64,000 nucleotides of DNA from CAVVSD01 sp963837655 (GCA_963837655.1 CAWIOK010000001.1:124001-188000); one strand, 5' to 3'. Numbered from the stretch's first letter, positions 22,257 to 30,958 are shown. The notes: generated by a model from the letters alone, not told the origin. Translations and numbers: made by a program.

Positions 22257-24208
22257 AGACCGGCCAGCGCGGAACGCGGATCCGACACGGCGGCCTCGAT
22301 GCGCTCGGCGATCCGGGGGCCGGTGAAGCCGACCTCGGCGTGCAGCAGCGCCGGCTTGCCGTGGGTGATGTACCGGTCGGGGATGCCGATGCGGAGCATG
22401 CGCGGGGCGACGGCACCACCGTCGCCCAGCGTCTCCCACACCGCGCTGCCGAAGCCGCCCGCCAGGACGCCCTCCTCGACGGTGACCAGCAGCTCGTGCT
22501 CGGCGGCCAGGTCGGCCAGGAGTCGCTCGTCGAGCGGCTTGGCGAACCGGGCGTCGGCGACGGTGACCTCGATCCCGCGGGCGGCGAGCTCCTCCGCCGC
22601 CTCCATGCCCTTGGCGACGCCGCTGCCGTAGCCCACGATCGCGACCCGCCCGCTGCCTTCGCGCAGGATCTCGCCGGTCCCGATCTCGAGCGTGACGGGC
22701 TCGGCGGGCAGCGGCACGCCCAGCCCCTCGCCGCGCGGGTAGCGCAGGCCGACGGGGCCGTGGTCCCACGCCAAGGCGGTGTGCAGCATGTGCACGAGCA
22801 TCGCCTCGTCGCGTGGGGCCATCAGGGTGATGTTCGGCAGGGGGCGCAGGTAGGCGATGTCGAAGACGCCGTGATGCGTCGGGCCGTCGTCGCCGACGAG
22901 GCCGGCGCGGTCCATCGCCAGGACGACGTTGAGGTGCTGCAGGCAGATGTCGTGGACGATCTGGTCGAACGCGCGCTGCAGGAACGTCGAGTAGATCGCC
23001 GCCACCGGCTTGGCGCCCTCCAGCGCCATGCCGGAGGCCAGCAGCAGGGCGTGCTGCTCGGCGATGCCCACGTCGAAGTAGCGCTCGGGCATCGCCTCCT
23101 GCAGCAGCGAGAGCCCCGTCCCGGAGTTCATCGCAGCGGTGATGCCCACGACACGCGGGTCGCGGCGGGCCTCCGCGACGAGCGACTGCCCGAACACCTG
23201 CGTGTACTGCGGTCGCGGCGCGGGCGTCCCCGCGGTCTTGGAGATCCGCGGCTTCGGGGCCGGTGCGCGATCGACGACGGAGCCCGGCTTGGCGGCATGC
23301 CACTGCTCCATGCCGGCCAGGCCGCCCTCCTCGGCCGGCGCGAACCCGCGGCCCTTGACCGTGGCGATGTGCACGACCACGGGCCGGTCGGCGGCCAGTG
23401 CCTTCGACAGCGCGACCCGCAGCGCGGGGACGTCGTGCCCGTCGATGACGCCCGTGTACACCCAGTCGAGCTCCTCCCAGAGCAGTCCGGGCGCCCAGAA
23501 CGCCTTGATCGACTCCTTGAGATGCGGCCCGAGGCGCTCGAACGCCGGGCCCACCGCGGGCAGGTCGACCAGGCGGCCCTCGACGCCCTCGCGAGCGTGC
23601 CAGAGCTTCGGGTTCAGCCGGACGCGGTTGAAGTAGCGCGAGAGCGCGCCGACGTTCGGCGCGATCGACATGCCGTTGTCGTTGAGCACGACCACGATCG
23701 GCGTGCCGAGGCCGCCCGCGTGGTGGATCGCCTCGAACGCGACGCCGCCGGTCATCGCGCCGTCGCCGACGACGGCGACGACCTTGCCGGCGTCGGGCTC
23801 CCCGCGCAGCCGCATGGCCTCCTTGAGGCCCACGCCGTAGCCGATGGCAGTCGACGCGTGCCCGGCGCCCATGATGTCGTGCTCGCTCTCGGCGATCGAG
23901 CAGAACGGCGCGAGCCCCTGGTACTGGCGGATCGTCGCGAGCTGGTCGCGGCGGCCGGTGAGGATCTTGTGCGGGTAGGCCTGGTGCCCGACGTCCCACA
24001 GGATCTTGTCGCGCGGCGAGTCCATCAGCGAGTGCAGCGCGACGGCGAGCTCGCAGGTCCCGAGGTTGGCCCCGAAGTGCCCGCCGATCTCCCCCACCGT
24101 GTCGATGATGTGCCCGCGGACCTCGTCGGCGACCTGGACGAGCTGCTCCTCGGTGAGGGCGTGCAGATCCTGTGGGCGGTTGATGCGGTCGAGGAGGCGC
24201 TGTGTCAT
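22253..24208 (-). CDS. dxs: 1-Deoxy-D-xylulose-5-phosphate synthase
   Basis: A 651-residue TPP enzyme that condenses pyruvate and glyceraldehyde 3-phosphate, the first step of the MEP isoprenoid pathway. Signatures are DVGHQAYPHKILTGR, the TPP motif GDGAMTGG...LNDN, MDRAGLVGDDGPTHHG and the C-terminal transketolase domain ending GIPDRYITHGK. Coupled by ATGA to the upstream polyprenyl synthase, so precursor synthesis and chain elongation are co-expressed. Normal length. Confidence 0.97.
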   Translation of the reverse strand: MTQRLLDRINRPQDLHALTEEQLVQVADEVRGHIIDTVGEIGGHFGANLGTCELAVALHSLMDSPRDKILWDVGHQAYPHKILTGRRDQLATIRQYQGLAPFCSIAESEHDIMGAGHASTAIGYGVGLKEAMRLRGEPDAGKVVAVVGDGAMTGGVAFEAIHHAGGLGTPIVVVLNDNGMSIAPNVGALSRYFNRVRLNPKLWHAREGVEGRLVDLPAVGPAFERLGPHLKESIKAFWAPGLLWEELDWVYTGVIDGHDVPALRVALSKALAADRPVVVHIATVKGRGFAPAEEGGLAGMEQWHAAKPGSVVDRAPAPKPRISKTAGTPAPRPQYTQVFGQSLVAEARRDPRVVGITAAMNSGTGLSLLQEAMPERYFDVGIAEQHALLLASGMALEGAKPVAAIYSTFLQRAFDQIVHDICLQHLNVVLAMDRAGLVGDDGPTHHGVFDIAYLRPLPNITLMAPRDEAMLVHMLHTALAWDHGPVGLRYPRGEGLGVPLPAEPVTLEIGTGEILREGSGRVAIVGYGSGVAKGMEAAEELAARGIEVTVADARFAKPLDERLLADLAAEHELLVTVEEGVLAGGFGSAVWETLGDGGAVAPRMLRIGIPDRYITHGKPALLHAEVGFTGPRIAERIEAAVSDPRSALAGL

Positions 24209-25077
24209 GAGGTCCGGGTGTAGATGAAGTCGGTGATCTGCTCGAGCTCGGTCGCTGCTGTGCCCGCCGCCTCTTGGAGGCGCCGGCGGGTCTGCGCGTG
24301 CGAGGCGGCGGCAAGCTGCCGCGCGCCATCCAGACCGTACTCCGAGACGTAGGTCCGACGCCCGAGACGCTCATCGGTGCCATGCGGCTTCCCGAGATCT
24401 GCGTCGGTCCCGGTCACGTCGAGGATGTCGTCCACGATCTGGAAGAGCACTCCGAGCTCGCCTGCAAAACGACGGTAGGCGACTGTAGCGGTCTCGGTCG
24501 CGCCGTCGAGAAGCAGTACGCACACGACGGACGCGGCGATCAGCCGCCCCGTCTTGAGCTCGTGGAGGCGCCGAAGGCCGTCCGGGCCGGGCTCCGTCCG
24601 CCCGTCGACGTCGATGTACTGGCCCCCCACCATGCCGGTGACGCCGGTCGCGGCCGCGAGCTCCGCAACCGCGCGCAGAAGGCCCGTCGGCTCGCCTGCC
24701 TGGCGCGTGAGGGCCAGGCGGAACGCCTCGGCGTAGAGGCCGTCGCCGGCGAGGATCGCGACGGCCTCGCCGTAGACCTTGTGGTTCGTCGGGCGGCCGC
24801 GCCGCAGATCGTCGTCGTCCATCGCCGGGAGGTCGTCGTGGATGAGCGAGTACGTGTGGATGAGCTCGATCGCGGCGGCGAGCGGGAGCAGATCCCCCGA
24901 GTCGCGCCCGATCGCGCGCGCCGTCGCCAGCGTCAGGACCGGCCGGACGCGCTTGCCACCCGCCAGCAGCGAGTACCGCATGGCCTCCTGGAGCCCGCCG
25001 GTGAGCCCGTCGTCCGTGAAGCGCAGCTCCTCGAGGTAGCGCTCCACCTCGAGGCGCAGCTCGTCGGGGTACGGCAT
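24205..25077 (-). CDS. Polyprenyl (farnesyl/geranylgeranyl) diphosphate synthase
   Basis: A 290-residue trans-isoprenyl diphosphate synthase. The first aspartate-rich motif is DDLPAMD (Asp81, Asp82, Asp87) after ELIHTYSLIH, followed by RRGRPTNHK. The second is QIVDDILDVTG. The GGKRVRP basic site near residue 40 binds isopentenyl diphosphate. The DDxxxxD first motif and length suggest the FPP/GGPP class, product C15-C20. It lies between xseB and dxs and is coupled to dxs; the xseB-ispA-dxs order is widespread in bacteria. Confidence 0.94.
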   Translation of the reverse strand: MPYPDELRLEVERYLEELRFTDDGLTGGLQEAMRYSLLAGGKRVRPVLTLATARAIGRDSGDLLPLAAAIELIHTYSLIHDDLPAMDDDDLRRGRPTNHKVYGEAVAILAGDGLYAEAFRLALTRQAGEPTGLLRAVAELAAATGVTGMVGGQYIDVDGRTEPGPDGLRRLHELKTGRLIAASVVCVLLLDGATETATVAYRRFAGELGVLFQIVDDILDVTGTDADLGKPHGTDERLGRRTYVSEYGLDGARQLAAASHAQTRRRLQEAAGTAATELEQITDFIYTRTS

Positions 25078-25086
25078 CTCAGACCA

Positions 25087-25302
25087 TCAGAGCAGGGTGT
25101 CCTGCCCGGGCAGCGGCTCGGTCGCTGCCGTGCGGGCACGGCGCTCGAGCTCGGCCGCCGCCCGTGAGGCCAGCCCGGCGCAGTCCTCGACGAGGCTCGC
25201 CGCGGCGTCGGGGCTGAGGTCGCCCGAGCGCAGCTGCTCGGCCGCCCGCTCCAGGCGCTCGACGAGCGGGTCCAGCGCGTCTGCCGCGGTGTCGTCGGTC
25301 AT
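25087..25302 (-). CDS. xseB: Exodeoxyribonuclease VII small subunit
   Basis: A 71-residue XseB. The family pattern is LVERLERAAEQLRSGDLSPD followed by LVEDCAGLASRAAAELE; the helical hairpin binds XseA to form the nuclease that degrades single-stranded DNA. Start ATG at 25302 overlaps the nusB stop by 4 nt. The large subunit xseA, usually adjacent, is not in this window. Confidence 0.9.
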   Translation of the reverse strand: MTDDTAADALDPLVERLERAAEQLRSGDLSPDAAASLVEDCAGLASRAAAELERRARTAATEPLPGQDTLL

Positions 25303-25712
25303 TCCTCGCCGGGAGTCTCGCTCATCTCGCGCAGGACCGCCGCGAGGATGCCGTTCACGAAGCCGGGCGACTGCGCTCCCGCGAACGTCTTGGCCAGCTC
25401 CACCGCCTCGTTGATCGCGCCCTCCGGGCGGATCGGCGTGTCGGCGGGAACGATGTCCGGATGCAGCATCTCCAGCAGCGCGGTGCGCAGGATCGCGCGC
25501 TCCAGCGGCGCGATCCGGTCGATCGTCCAGCCCTCGGAGTAGCGGCTGATGAGCACGTCCAGCTCGTCGGTGTAGTCCTCGGTCGCGTGGGCCAGCGCGC
25601 GCGTGTAGTCGGTCGATGAGCGGCCCAGGAGATCATCCAGCCCGCGCCCCGTCAGGTCGGACTGGTAGAGGGCGAAGACGGCGTCGCGGCGCTGTGTGGT
25701 CCTGCGGGCCAT
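25299..25712 (-). CDS. nusB: Transcription antitermination factor NusB
   Basis: A 137-residue all-helical NusB that with S10 (NusE) binds boxA in rRNA leaders. The N-terminus RRTTQRRDAVFALYQSDLTG is typical. The C-terminal part has ERAILRTALLEML, TPIRPEGAINEAVELAKTFA and FVNGILAAVLRE. First gene of the nusB-xseB-polyprenyl synthase-dxs operon, as in many bacteria. Confidence 0.95.
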   Translation of the reverse strand: MARRTTQRRDAVFALYQSDLTGRGLDDLLGRSSTDYTRALAHATEDYTDELDVLISRYSEGWTIDRIAPLERAILRTALLEMLHPDIVPADTPIRPEGAINEAVELAKTFAGAQSPGFVNGILAAVLREMSETPGEE

Positions 25713-25735
25713 GGGCCCGCGGAGGGTAGCTTCCT

Positions 25736-26209
25736 CTAGGCCGCGAGCGCGAGATCGAGGTCGCCCGTGAGCTCGCGCCTGATGCGCCCGAGGGCGATGT
25801 CGAGCGCTCCGCCGGACAGCAGGGCGCCCGTGGCCTGCGCCAGGACGCGCCCGAGCAGGCCGTCGCCCCGGCGCACCGAGACGCGGGCGCAGACCTCCGC
25901 GCCTTCATCCGTGAGGGTCACCCGGTACTCGACGTCGAAGCCGACAGGTCCCTCGGCGGTCAGCGCGAGGCACTCGTCGTCGGCGCGATGCACGTCGATG
26001 TCGAACGCGACGCGGCGGCCGGCCAGCCCGCCGCTCACGCGGGCGCGGGAACCCGCGCGCAGCCGGTGGCCGTCGATCTCGTCGATCTCGAACGGGACGG
26101 GAGCCCAGACCGCGATGGCCTCGGGGGCGGTGAGCAGCGCCAGCACGTCGCGAGGCGCCGCGGCGGGGATCGTCGCGCTCGCGACGCTGGTGTGTGTGCT
26201 CGCTGCCAT
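25736..26209 (-). CDS. SRPBCC/polyketide-cyclase-like protein
   Basis: A 157-residue START-like protein. It begins with HTSVASATIPAAAPRDVLALLTAPEAIAVWAPVPFEI, a pattern of SRPBCC proteins where a helix and a P-A strand open the ligand cavity. Repeated beta-strands follow, and a long C-terminal helix (about residues 118-150) closes the pocket. These proteins bind lipids, polyketides or other hydrophobic ligands. ATG at 26209 is preferred over the one at 26230 on fold grounds. No operon partner; 23 bp past it lies nusB on the same strand. Confidence 0.78.
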   Translation of the reverse strand: MAASTHTSVASATIPAAAPRDVLALLTAPEAIAVWAPVPFEIDEIDGHRLRAGSRARVSGGLAGRRVAFDIDVHRADDECLALTAEGPVGFDVEYRVTLTDEGAEVCARVSVRRGDGLLGRVLAQATGALLSGGALDIALGRIRRELTGDLDLALAA

Positions 26210-26319
26210 ACGCGCATCCTGGACCTCCACAGTGTGCGCGTCGTCACCCCATGGTGTGGATCGGGGTACACCTCAAGGAGGATGCGGATAACCGCACCTC
26301 GTGCGTGCGGCGGACGCCG

Positions 26320-27261
26320 CTATTGCGCCCGGCGCGCGAGCCCCAGCGCGTAGTCGACCCAGAACACGCCGCCGTTCGGCCCGCCGTTGCAGGTGCCGTC
26401 GGACTGGCCCGGCGGCTTGATCCACAGCAGCGCGTCCACGGTCGGGTCGCCGGTCCTGGTCGTCGGCGGCCGGCCGAGGGCGCGCCCGGGCGGGTTGCAC
26501 GGGTCGTCGCCGGGGCCGTTGCCGTTGCGGCCCGTGTCGATGACCGCCTTCACGCCACCGCCGAGGCGACGTGAGAGATCGCGGGCGAACGCCACGGAGC
26601 GGTCGGTCTGCACGAAGTTCGAGACGTTGACGCTGACGCCGCGCGCCTGCAGCACCCCCGCCGCCCGAAGGCGAGGCGCCATCGTGGCGGGCCGCTTCCA
26701 GATCGGGTTGCCGGCGTCGATGTAGACCGCCGCGCGCGTACGCGCGTTGAACGTCTGGACGGCCTCGCGCATGAGCGTCGTCCGCTGGGTGCGCTGGGCG
26801 GGGTTCAGGCAGTCCATCGCCGGGAGCGCATCGGGTTCGAGGATGATCGCGGCGGGCCGCCGGCCCAGGCCGGCGGCCATGTCGGCGATGTAGCGCCGGT
26901 ACTCGTCGCTGGACTGCGCGCCCGCCTCGTGGCAGTCGCGGTTGGGGATGTCGTAGGCGACGAGGACGGGGACGGTGCCGGTGCGCCGCGCGTCGACGGC
27001 GGCACGGTGCGACGCGGCGCGCGCGTGCTCCTCGGAGATCCACATCGCCACGGGCTGGCGCGCGATGCGCTCGAGCATCGCCGCATCGTCCGGCTTGGAG
27101 CTGCGGAGCCGGTGGGCCCACTCGCGCGCCGGGTTGTCGGTGGGGACCAGGAGCTGCGACCCCGGCAGCGGGGACCGAGCGACCGCCGGGGCGGTCGGTG
27201 CGGAGGCGAAGAGGACGGCGAACGCCGAGGCAGCGACGCCCAGGGCACGACTGAGGTTCAT
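26320..27261 (-). CDS. Secreted GH6 endo/exo-glucanase (cellulase)
   Basis: A 313-residue glycoside hydrolase family 6 protein with a Sec signal peptide (cleavage near AVARS, residue 29). GH6 inverts beta-1,4-glucan bonds. The two key aspartates fit YDIPNRDC (Asp109, pKa-raising) and ILEPDALP (Asp144, general acid); VIDTGRNGNGP and LWIKPPGQSDG build the rest of the site. In the last motif Gln replaces the Glu commonly seen in PPGESDG. No carbohydrate-binding module is attached. It would let the cell use cellulose or related beta-glucans from outside. Monocistronic, between efp and the SRPBCC gene. Confidence 0.92.
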   Translation of the reverse strand: MNLSRALGVAASAFAVLFASAPTAPAVARSPLPGSQLLVPTDNPAREWAHRLRSSKPDDAAMLERIARQPVAMWISEEHARAASHRAAVDARRTGTVPVLVAYDIPNRDCHEAGAQSSDEYRRYIADMAAGLGRRPAAIILEPDALPAMDCLNPAQRTQRTTLMREAVQTFNARTRAAVYIDAGNPIWKRPATMAPRLRAAGVLQARGVSVNVSNFVQTDRSVAFARDLSRRLGGGVKAVIDTGRNGNGPGDDPCNPPGRALGRPPTTRTGDPTVDALLWIKPPGQSDGTCNGGPNGGVFWVDYALGLARRAQ

Positions 27262-27327
27262 GGGTGCGGGAATCCGTTCCGTCGGTGTTCAGGCCCGGAA
27301 CCGTCCGGGCCGTCGATAGGTGCGGTG

Positions 27328-27888
27328 TTACGCCCTGGACATGTAGTCGCCCGAGGAGGTCTGCACCTTGACTCGATCGCCGACGTTGACGAACAGCGGC
27401 ACGTTCACCGAGGCGCCGGTCTCCAGGACGGCGGGCTTGGTGCCGCCGCCCGACGCGGTGTCGCCGCGCAGTCCGGGCTCGGTCTGCGTGACCTCGAGCT
27501 CGACGGACGCCGGCAGCTGCAGGTCGCTGGGCTCGTCGTCGATGAAGAGGACGTCGACCTCGTCGTTGGGGCGCGTCCAGCGCAGGGCGTCGGACACCGT
27601 CGCCTCGGGCACCGCCATCTGCTCGTAGGACGACGTGTCCATGAAGTGCGCGTCGGTCCCGTCGGAGTAGAGGAACTGCATCTTGCGCGCCTCTGTGCGC
27701 ACCGCGCGGAACTTCTCCCCTGCGCGGAACGTCCGGTCGATCACGTTGCCGTCGGCGGCGCGCCGGAGCTTCGTGCGCACGAAGGCGCCGCCCTTGCCGG
27801 GCTTGACGTGCTGGAACTCGACGATCTTGAAGATCGTCCCCTCGACGTCGATGTGGTTGCCGTTCTTGAATTGATTGGTCGAGATTAT
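27328..27888 (-). CDS. efp: Elongation factor P, apparent non-canonical start
   Basis: EF-P rescues ribosomes stalled at polyproline. The full family N-terminus is encoded (ISTNQFKNGNHI, then EFQHVKPGKGGAF with the tip Lys at about residue 32), followed by both OB domains to residue 186, the normal length. Between the in-frame TGA at 27931-27933 and this N-terminus there is no ATG, GTG or TTG: the codons available are CTG, ATT and, exactly where homologues have Met, ATA (27886-27888). CGGAG lies 9 nt upstream of the ATA. The first canonical start (GTG at 27780) would delete the tip loop. Initiation at AUA or AUU, or a sequence error, must be assumed. Confidence 0.9.
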   Translation of the reverse strand: MISTNQFKNGNHIDVEGTIFKIVEFQHVKPGKGGAFVRTKLRRAADGNVIDRTFRAGEKFRAVRTEARKMQFLYSDGTDAHFMDTSSYEQMAVPEATVSDALRWTRPNDEVDVLFIDDEPSDLQLPASVELEVTQTEPGLRGDTASGGGTKPAVLETGASVNVPLFVNVGDRVKVQTSSGDYMSRA

Positions 27889-28358
27889 GGGAATCAGCTC
27901 CGAAACCGCCGCTACGCGGGGCCTTTGCAGTCACGAGTGACGTAGTTGTGCGAACGAGGCGCAAACGCCTGGGTAGAGACGGTAGCCCGCGGTGCCACCG
28001 GCCGGGTCGGGCCTCGCCCTGGACGAGGAGCGCGTACAGCGTGCTCGCACCGTCGCCCTTCCGGCCGTGGAGGACGCCGGACCCGCCCGGGAGCGCCGGC
28101 AAACGCCTGGTCCTCCACTCCCGCGGCGCGTGATCGTCAGCGAACCCGCCTGGCTCCCTCCTGGAACGATCGCCGAACGTCGACTGCCCGGCGCTCGCAC
28201 ACGCGACGGACGCTGCTCACGTCGCTGCGGGCCCCTCGACGCGCAACGCGTCCCTGACGGGACGGTGAAGGGTGATCCGCACGGGCGCGCCCGCGGCCGA
28301 GGAGCACCCAGACCGGTCGGGGAAGGGAGGGTGGCGCCGCGGGAGGCGCTCGCGACGA
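27889..28358. other. 470-bp stretch without a supported gene
   Basis: Between efp and the DUF4232 gene the frames have random composition and no family match. Visible items are the efp leader, a TGA stop at 27931-27933 in the efp frame, and a short hairpin CGTCCC-TGAC-GGGACG (28249-28264). The efp promoter must lie here. Nothing else is supported. Confidence 0.55.
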
Positions 28359-29846
28359 TCAGGAGCTACCCGGCGGCCGCATCGGCCCGATCGTCGCGAC
28401 CCGCACGTCGGAGCGACACGTCCTGGTCGGTCGCGGCACGAACAGCGCGGAGCGGCCGTCGGGCGGGTAGATGCGGTAGCCCCGAGCGAGCACCGGATCG
28501 CACTGCGCGCGGCCGTACACGCCGACGTTGGTCACCTGCAGCCGCGCCGACGACGTCTGGCCCGGCCGCAGCGTGACGGTCCGGACCTTCCCGGGCTGCG
28601 AGCGCGCGGCGGGGACGCCGACCTGGCGGCCGCCGGAGCCGACGAAGGAGACGCCGGGGTAGCCGCGCAGCGTGCAGCGCGTCGAGGAGGCGTTCGTCAG
28701 CCGCAGGTCGCCCACGACGTGCCCGGCCGCCCCCGAGCCGGGGCCGAAGCGCACGCGAGCGCCGAGCTGGGACGCCACGCAGCGCGACGCGTCCTTCGTC
28801 GTCTGGCGCACGAAGTCGGCGTCGCCGAACGGGACGCGGTAGACGAGGCAGCCCTGCGAGCCGCAGCCGTGGTGGTCGAGGCCGTTGCCCGTCGTGCCGA
28901 GGACGGCGACGCCGCTGCGACGGTCGCGCACCGCGGCGAACAGCTGCGCGGGAGCGTCCGCGCGATCCAGCGCGCCCGTGGAGACGTGGTAGCGCCACAG
29001 CCAACTGCCCAGCGACCGGGCTCCTCCACCGTCCTGCGCGAGCATGCGCTGCTCGCCGAAGGAGACGTACTGCTCCGACAGCGTGGGCGTCACGTACCGC
29101 AGCAGGCTCCGCTTCCAGCCCTCGCCCACGATCTTCCGGTGGCTCACCTCGCCGACGCGGTCGAGCCGGACCTCCGACACGCCGCCGCCCGAGCGCTCGT
29201 ACGTCCAGGAGAACGCCAGCTGGTCGCCGACGAGATCCAACGCCATGGGTCCCGGCAGGCCGGTCGATCCGCGCCCACCGCCCGGCTGACGCCGCGACGT
29301 GGCCTGCGCCCCGATGGCGCGGACGTACACGTAGGGGCGGCCGTCGTAGACGCGCACGAAACCCAGCCGCCCGCGCCAGATCGTCGGCAGCACCTCGCTG
29401 TTGGCACCGGTGCTCGCGCCGGTGATCCTCGTCTCCGCAGCGTCGCGGAAGTCGAAGCGATACAGGTCACAGCCGCGGCCCGTCGCCCACGCCGGGAACG
29501 GACGCGTCGAGGCGCGGAAGCGCGGCTCGGTGGTGCAGCGCGAGTACACCGCCACCACGCCGCCGTCCTCGCCCGGCCCGACGTCGACGTCGAACGGCAC
29601 GCTGCGGCCACCGACCGGCACGACCTCCGAGCGCCCACTCGTGTTCGTGTCGTACACCAAGCGCCACATGCGCTCCTGCGGGAACCATCGACTCCACACC
29701 GTCACCCCGCCGTACGACGCCACTTTCGAGGGGGCGTACGGCCCGTCCAGACGGGTGTCCGCATGCGCCGGTGCCCCCGTGACGACGATCGCCAGGACGG
29801 CGCCGAGCGCACACGCCATGGCGGTGCGTCGCGTTGTGGCGGCCAT
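28359..29846 (-). CDS. Secreted protein with C-terminal DUF4232 domain
   Basis: A 495-residue exported protein with a signal peptide (MAATTRRT then a hydrophobic core ending in GAPAHA, residue 29). Residues about 35-330 contain repeated Trp- and Tyr-rich strands (VTVWSRWFPQ, PTIWRGRLGFVRVY, LAFSWTYERS), consistent with a beta-propeller-like domain. The last 150 residues form a DUF4232 module: CVASQLGARVRFGPGSG, VVGDLRLTNASSTRCTL and a hydrophobic tail, a fold found in actinobacterial secreted and lipoproteins. Several Cys pairs suggest extracellular disulfides. Function unknown. Confidence 0.72.
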   Translation of the reverse strand: MAATTRRTAMACALGAVLAIVVTGAPAHADTRLDGPYAPSKVASYGGVTVWSRWFPQERMWRLVYDTNTSGRSEVVPVGGRSVPFDVDVGPGEDGGVVAVYSRCTTEPRFRASTRPFPAWATGRGCDLYRFDFRDAAETRITGASTGANSEVLPTIWRGRLGFVRVYDGRPYVYVRAIGAQATSRRQPGGGRGSTGLPGPMALDLVGDQLAFSWTYERSGGGVSEVRLDRVGEVSHRKIVGEGWKRSLLRYVTPTLSEQYVSFGEQRMLAQDGGGARSLGSWLWRYHVSTGALDRADAPAQLFAAVRDRRSGVAVLGTTGNGLDHHGCGSQGCLVYRVPFGDADFVRQTTKDASRCVASQLGARVRFGPGSGAAGHVVGDLRLTNASSTRCTLRGYPGVSFVGSGGRQVGVPAARSQPGKVRTVTLRPGQTSSARLQVTNVGVYGRAQCDPVLARGYRIYPPDGRSALFVPRPTRTCRSDVRVATIGPMRPPGSS

Positions 29847-30011
29847 GCCGTCGTCCGTACCCCTCGCCCTCCGCTCGATACGGCGAGTGGTCAGGCGCGT
29901 GACGGCCGTCGCCCCAGCTCACGCGCGACCGACGTGTCGTGCGCGTGTCGTCGGCCGCTGCACCACTCGGGCGGGATCGGCGCCGACGTGGCGCAGGCGT
30001 AGGATCGCGCG

Positions 30012-30392
30012 ATGGACGATCGAGAGGAGAAGCTGGCGTCCCTCCGCGCGATCCTCGACGGCTTCAACGCCCACGATCTGGACGCGATCATGCGGCACTT
30101 CGCGGAGGACTGCGTCTTCGAGTCGCCGCGCGGGCCTGACCCGTGCGGCGGCCGGTTCGAGGGCATCGAGGAGGTCCGTCGCGGGTTGGCGGCTCGCTTC
30201 GAGACGATCCCCGACGTCCGCTACGAGGGCCACGGCGACTTCGTCGACGGCGACCGCGGAGTCTCCGAGTGGACGATCCGAGGCACGACCGTCGACGGGG
30301 ACGCCATTGAGGTCCGTGGCTGCGACATCTGGACGTTCGCGCCCGACGGCCGCGTCACCGTGAAGAACTCGTTCTGGAAGATCCGCGCGTAG
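30012..30392 (+). CDS. SnoaL-like NTF2-fold protein
   Basis: A 126-residue nuclear-transport-factor-2-like protein: LRAILDGFNAHDLDAIMRHF, then EDCVFESPRGPDPCGGRFEG, and GHGDFVDGDRGVSEWTIRG, with the typical VRGCDIWTFAPDGRVTVKNSFWKIR ending. This is the polyketide-cyclase/SnoaL pattern used for small-molecule isomerisation or as a limonene-epoxide-hydrolase-like fold. No partner gene; a gap of 104 bp separates it from the DsrE gene. Substrate unknown. Confidence 0.88.
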   Translation: MDDREEKLASLRAILDGFNAHDLDAIMRHFAEDCVFESPRGPDPCGGRFEGIEEVRRGLAARFETIPDVRYEGHGDFVDGDRGVSEWTIRGTTVDGDAIEVRGCDIWTFAPDGRVTVKNSFWKIRA

Positions 30393-30496
30393 CACCCGGG
30401 CCTGGGCGGCCCCGGAGCGGACGTGACGAAACGGGGCGTTGACATCCGGGGACCGGCCGATGGAGACTCGGTCGGTCGACGGATCGGGGGGATCGC

Positions 30497-30862
30497 ATGC
30501 CACACAAGGTGCTGGTGAACCTCGCGACCGGACTCGAGGACCCCGAGCGCGTGACCGTCGCGTTCCTCGTGGCCGGCGCGGCGCTGGGACGCGGGCAGCA
30601 GGCCGCGATCTGGTGCACGAAGGACGCCGTGCGCCTGGCGCTGCCCGGCCACGCCCAAGGCGTCGCCTGCGAAGGCTGTCCGCCGCTCGAGCGGCTGTTC
30701 GTGCAGTTCGCCGAGGGTGGCGGCGAGGTGCTCGTCTGCCCGATCTGCGCGACCGCGCGCCAGATCGACGAGGGCGACTTCGTCGCCAACGCCAGGCTCG
30801 CCGGCGCGACGCCGATGCTGGAGTGGCTCGGAGACGAGAGCGCGACAGTCTTCAGCTACTGA
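30497..30862 (+). CDS. DsrE-like small sulfur-relay protein
   Basis: A 121-residue protein with the DsrE/DsrF-like alpha/beta start KVLVNLATGLEDPERVTVAFLVAGAAL. It carries two CxxC-like pairs, Cys58/Cys61 (ACEGCPP) and Cys81/Cys84 (VCPICATAR). The fold is used in sulfur relay (Tus/Dsr proteins) and by related peroxiredoxin-like proteins; the second pair is placed where DsrE proteins hold the persulfide cysteine. The actual partner is unknown. A 40-bp palindrome follows it. Confidence 0.7.
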   Translation: MPHKVLVNLATGLEDPERVTVAFLVAGAALGRGQQAAIWCTKDAVRLALPGHAQGVACEGCPPLERLFVQFAEGGGEVLVCPICATARQIDEGDFVANARLAGATPMLEWLGDESATVFSY

Positions 30863-30918
30863 CCCCGGGCGTGCGTCACCTGCGGGCAGCTGTGCGCGTG
30901 ATGCCGGACCCGACAGCG

Positions 30919-30958
30919 CGCGGACGACGCGTGATCACGTGATCACGCGTCGTCCGCG
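30919..30958. repeat. Perfect 40-bp palindrome
   Basis: Twenty base pairs on each side of 30938/30939 are exactly complementary without a loop (centre GTGATCACGTGATCAC, outer arms CGCGGACGACGC). It lies 56 bp past the DsrE gene and 50 bp before nrtS. It could form a cruciform, bind a dimeric protein, or act as an RNA hairpin between the two genes. Confidence 0.9.

Noticed and set aside
27328..27780. Shorter EF-P starting at GTG 27780
   Set aside because: It would lose the first 36 residues, including the tip loop needed for activity, although these are perfectly conserved upstream in frame.
28272..30002. 576-codon plus-strand open frame opposite the DUF4232 gene
   Set aside because: Antisense shadow caused by high GC; no domain, no ribosome site, biased composition.
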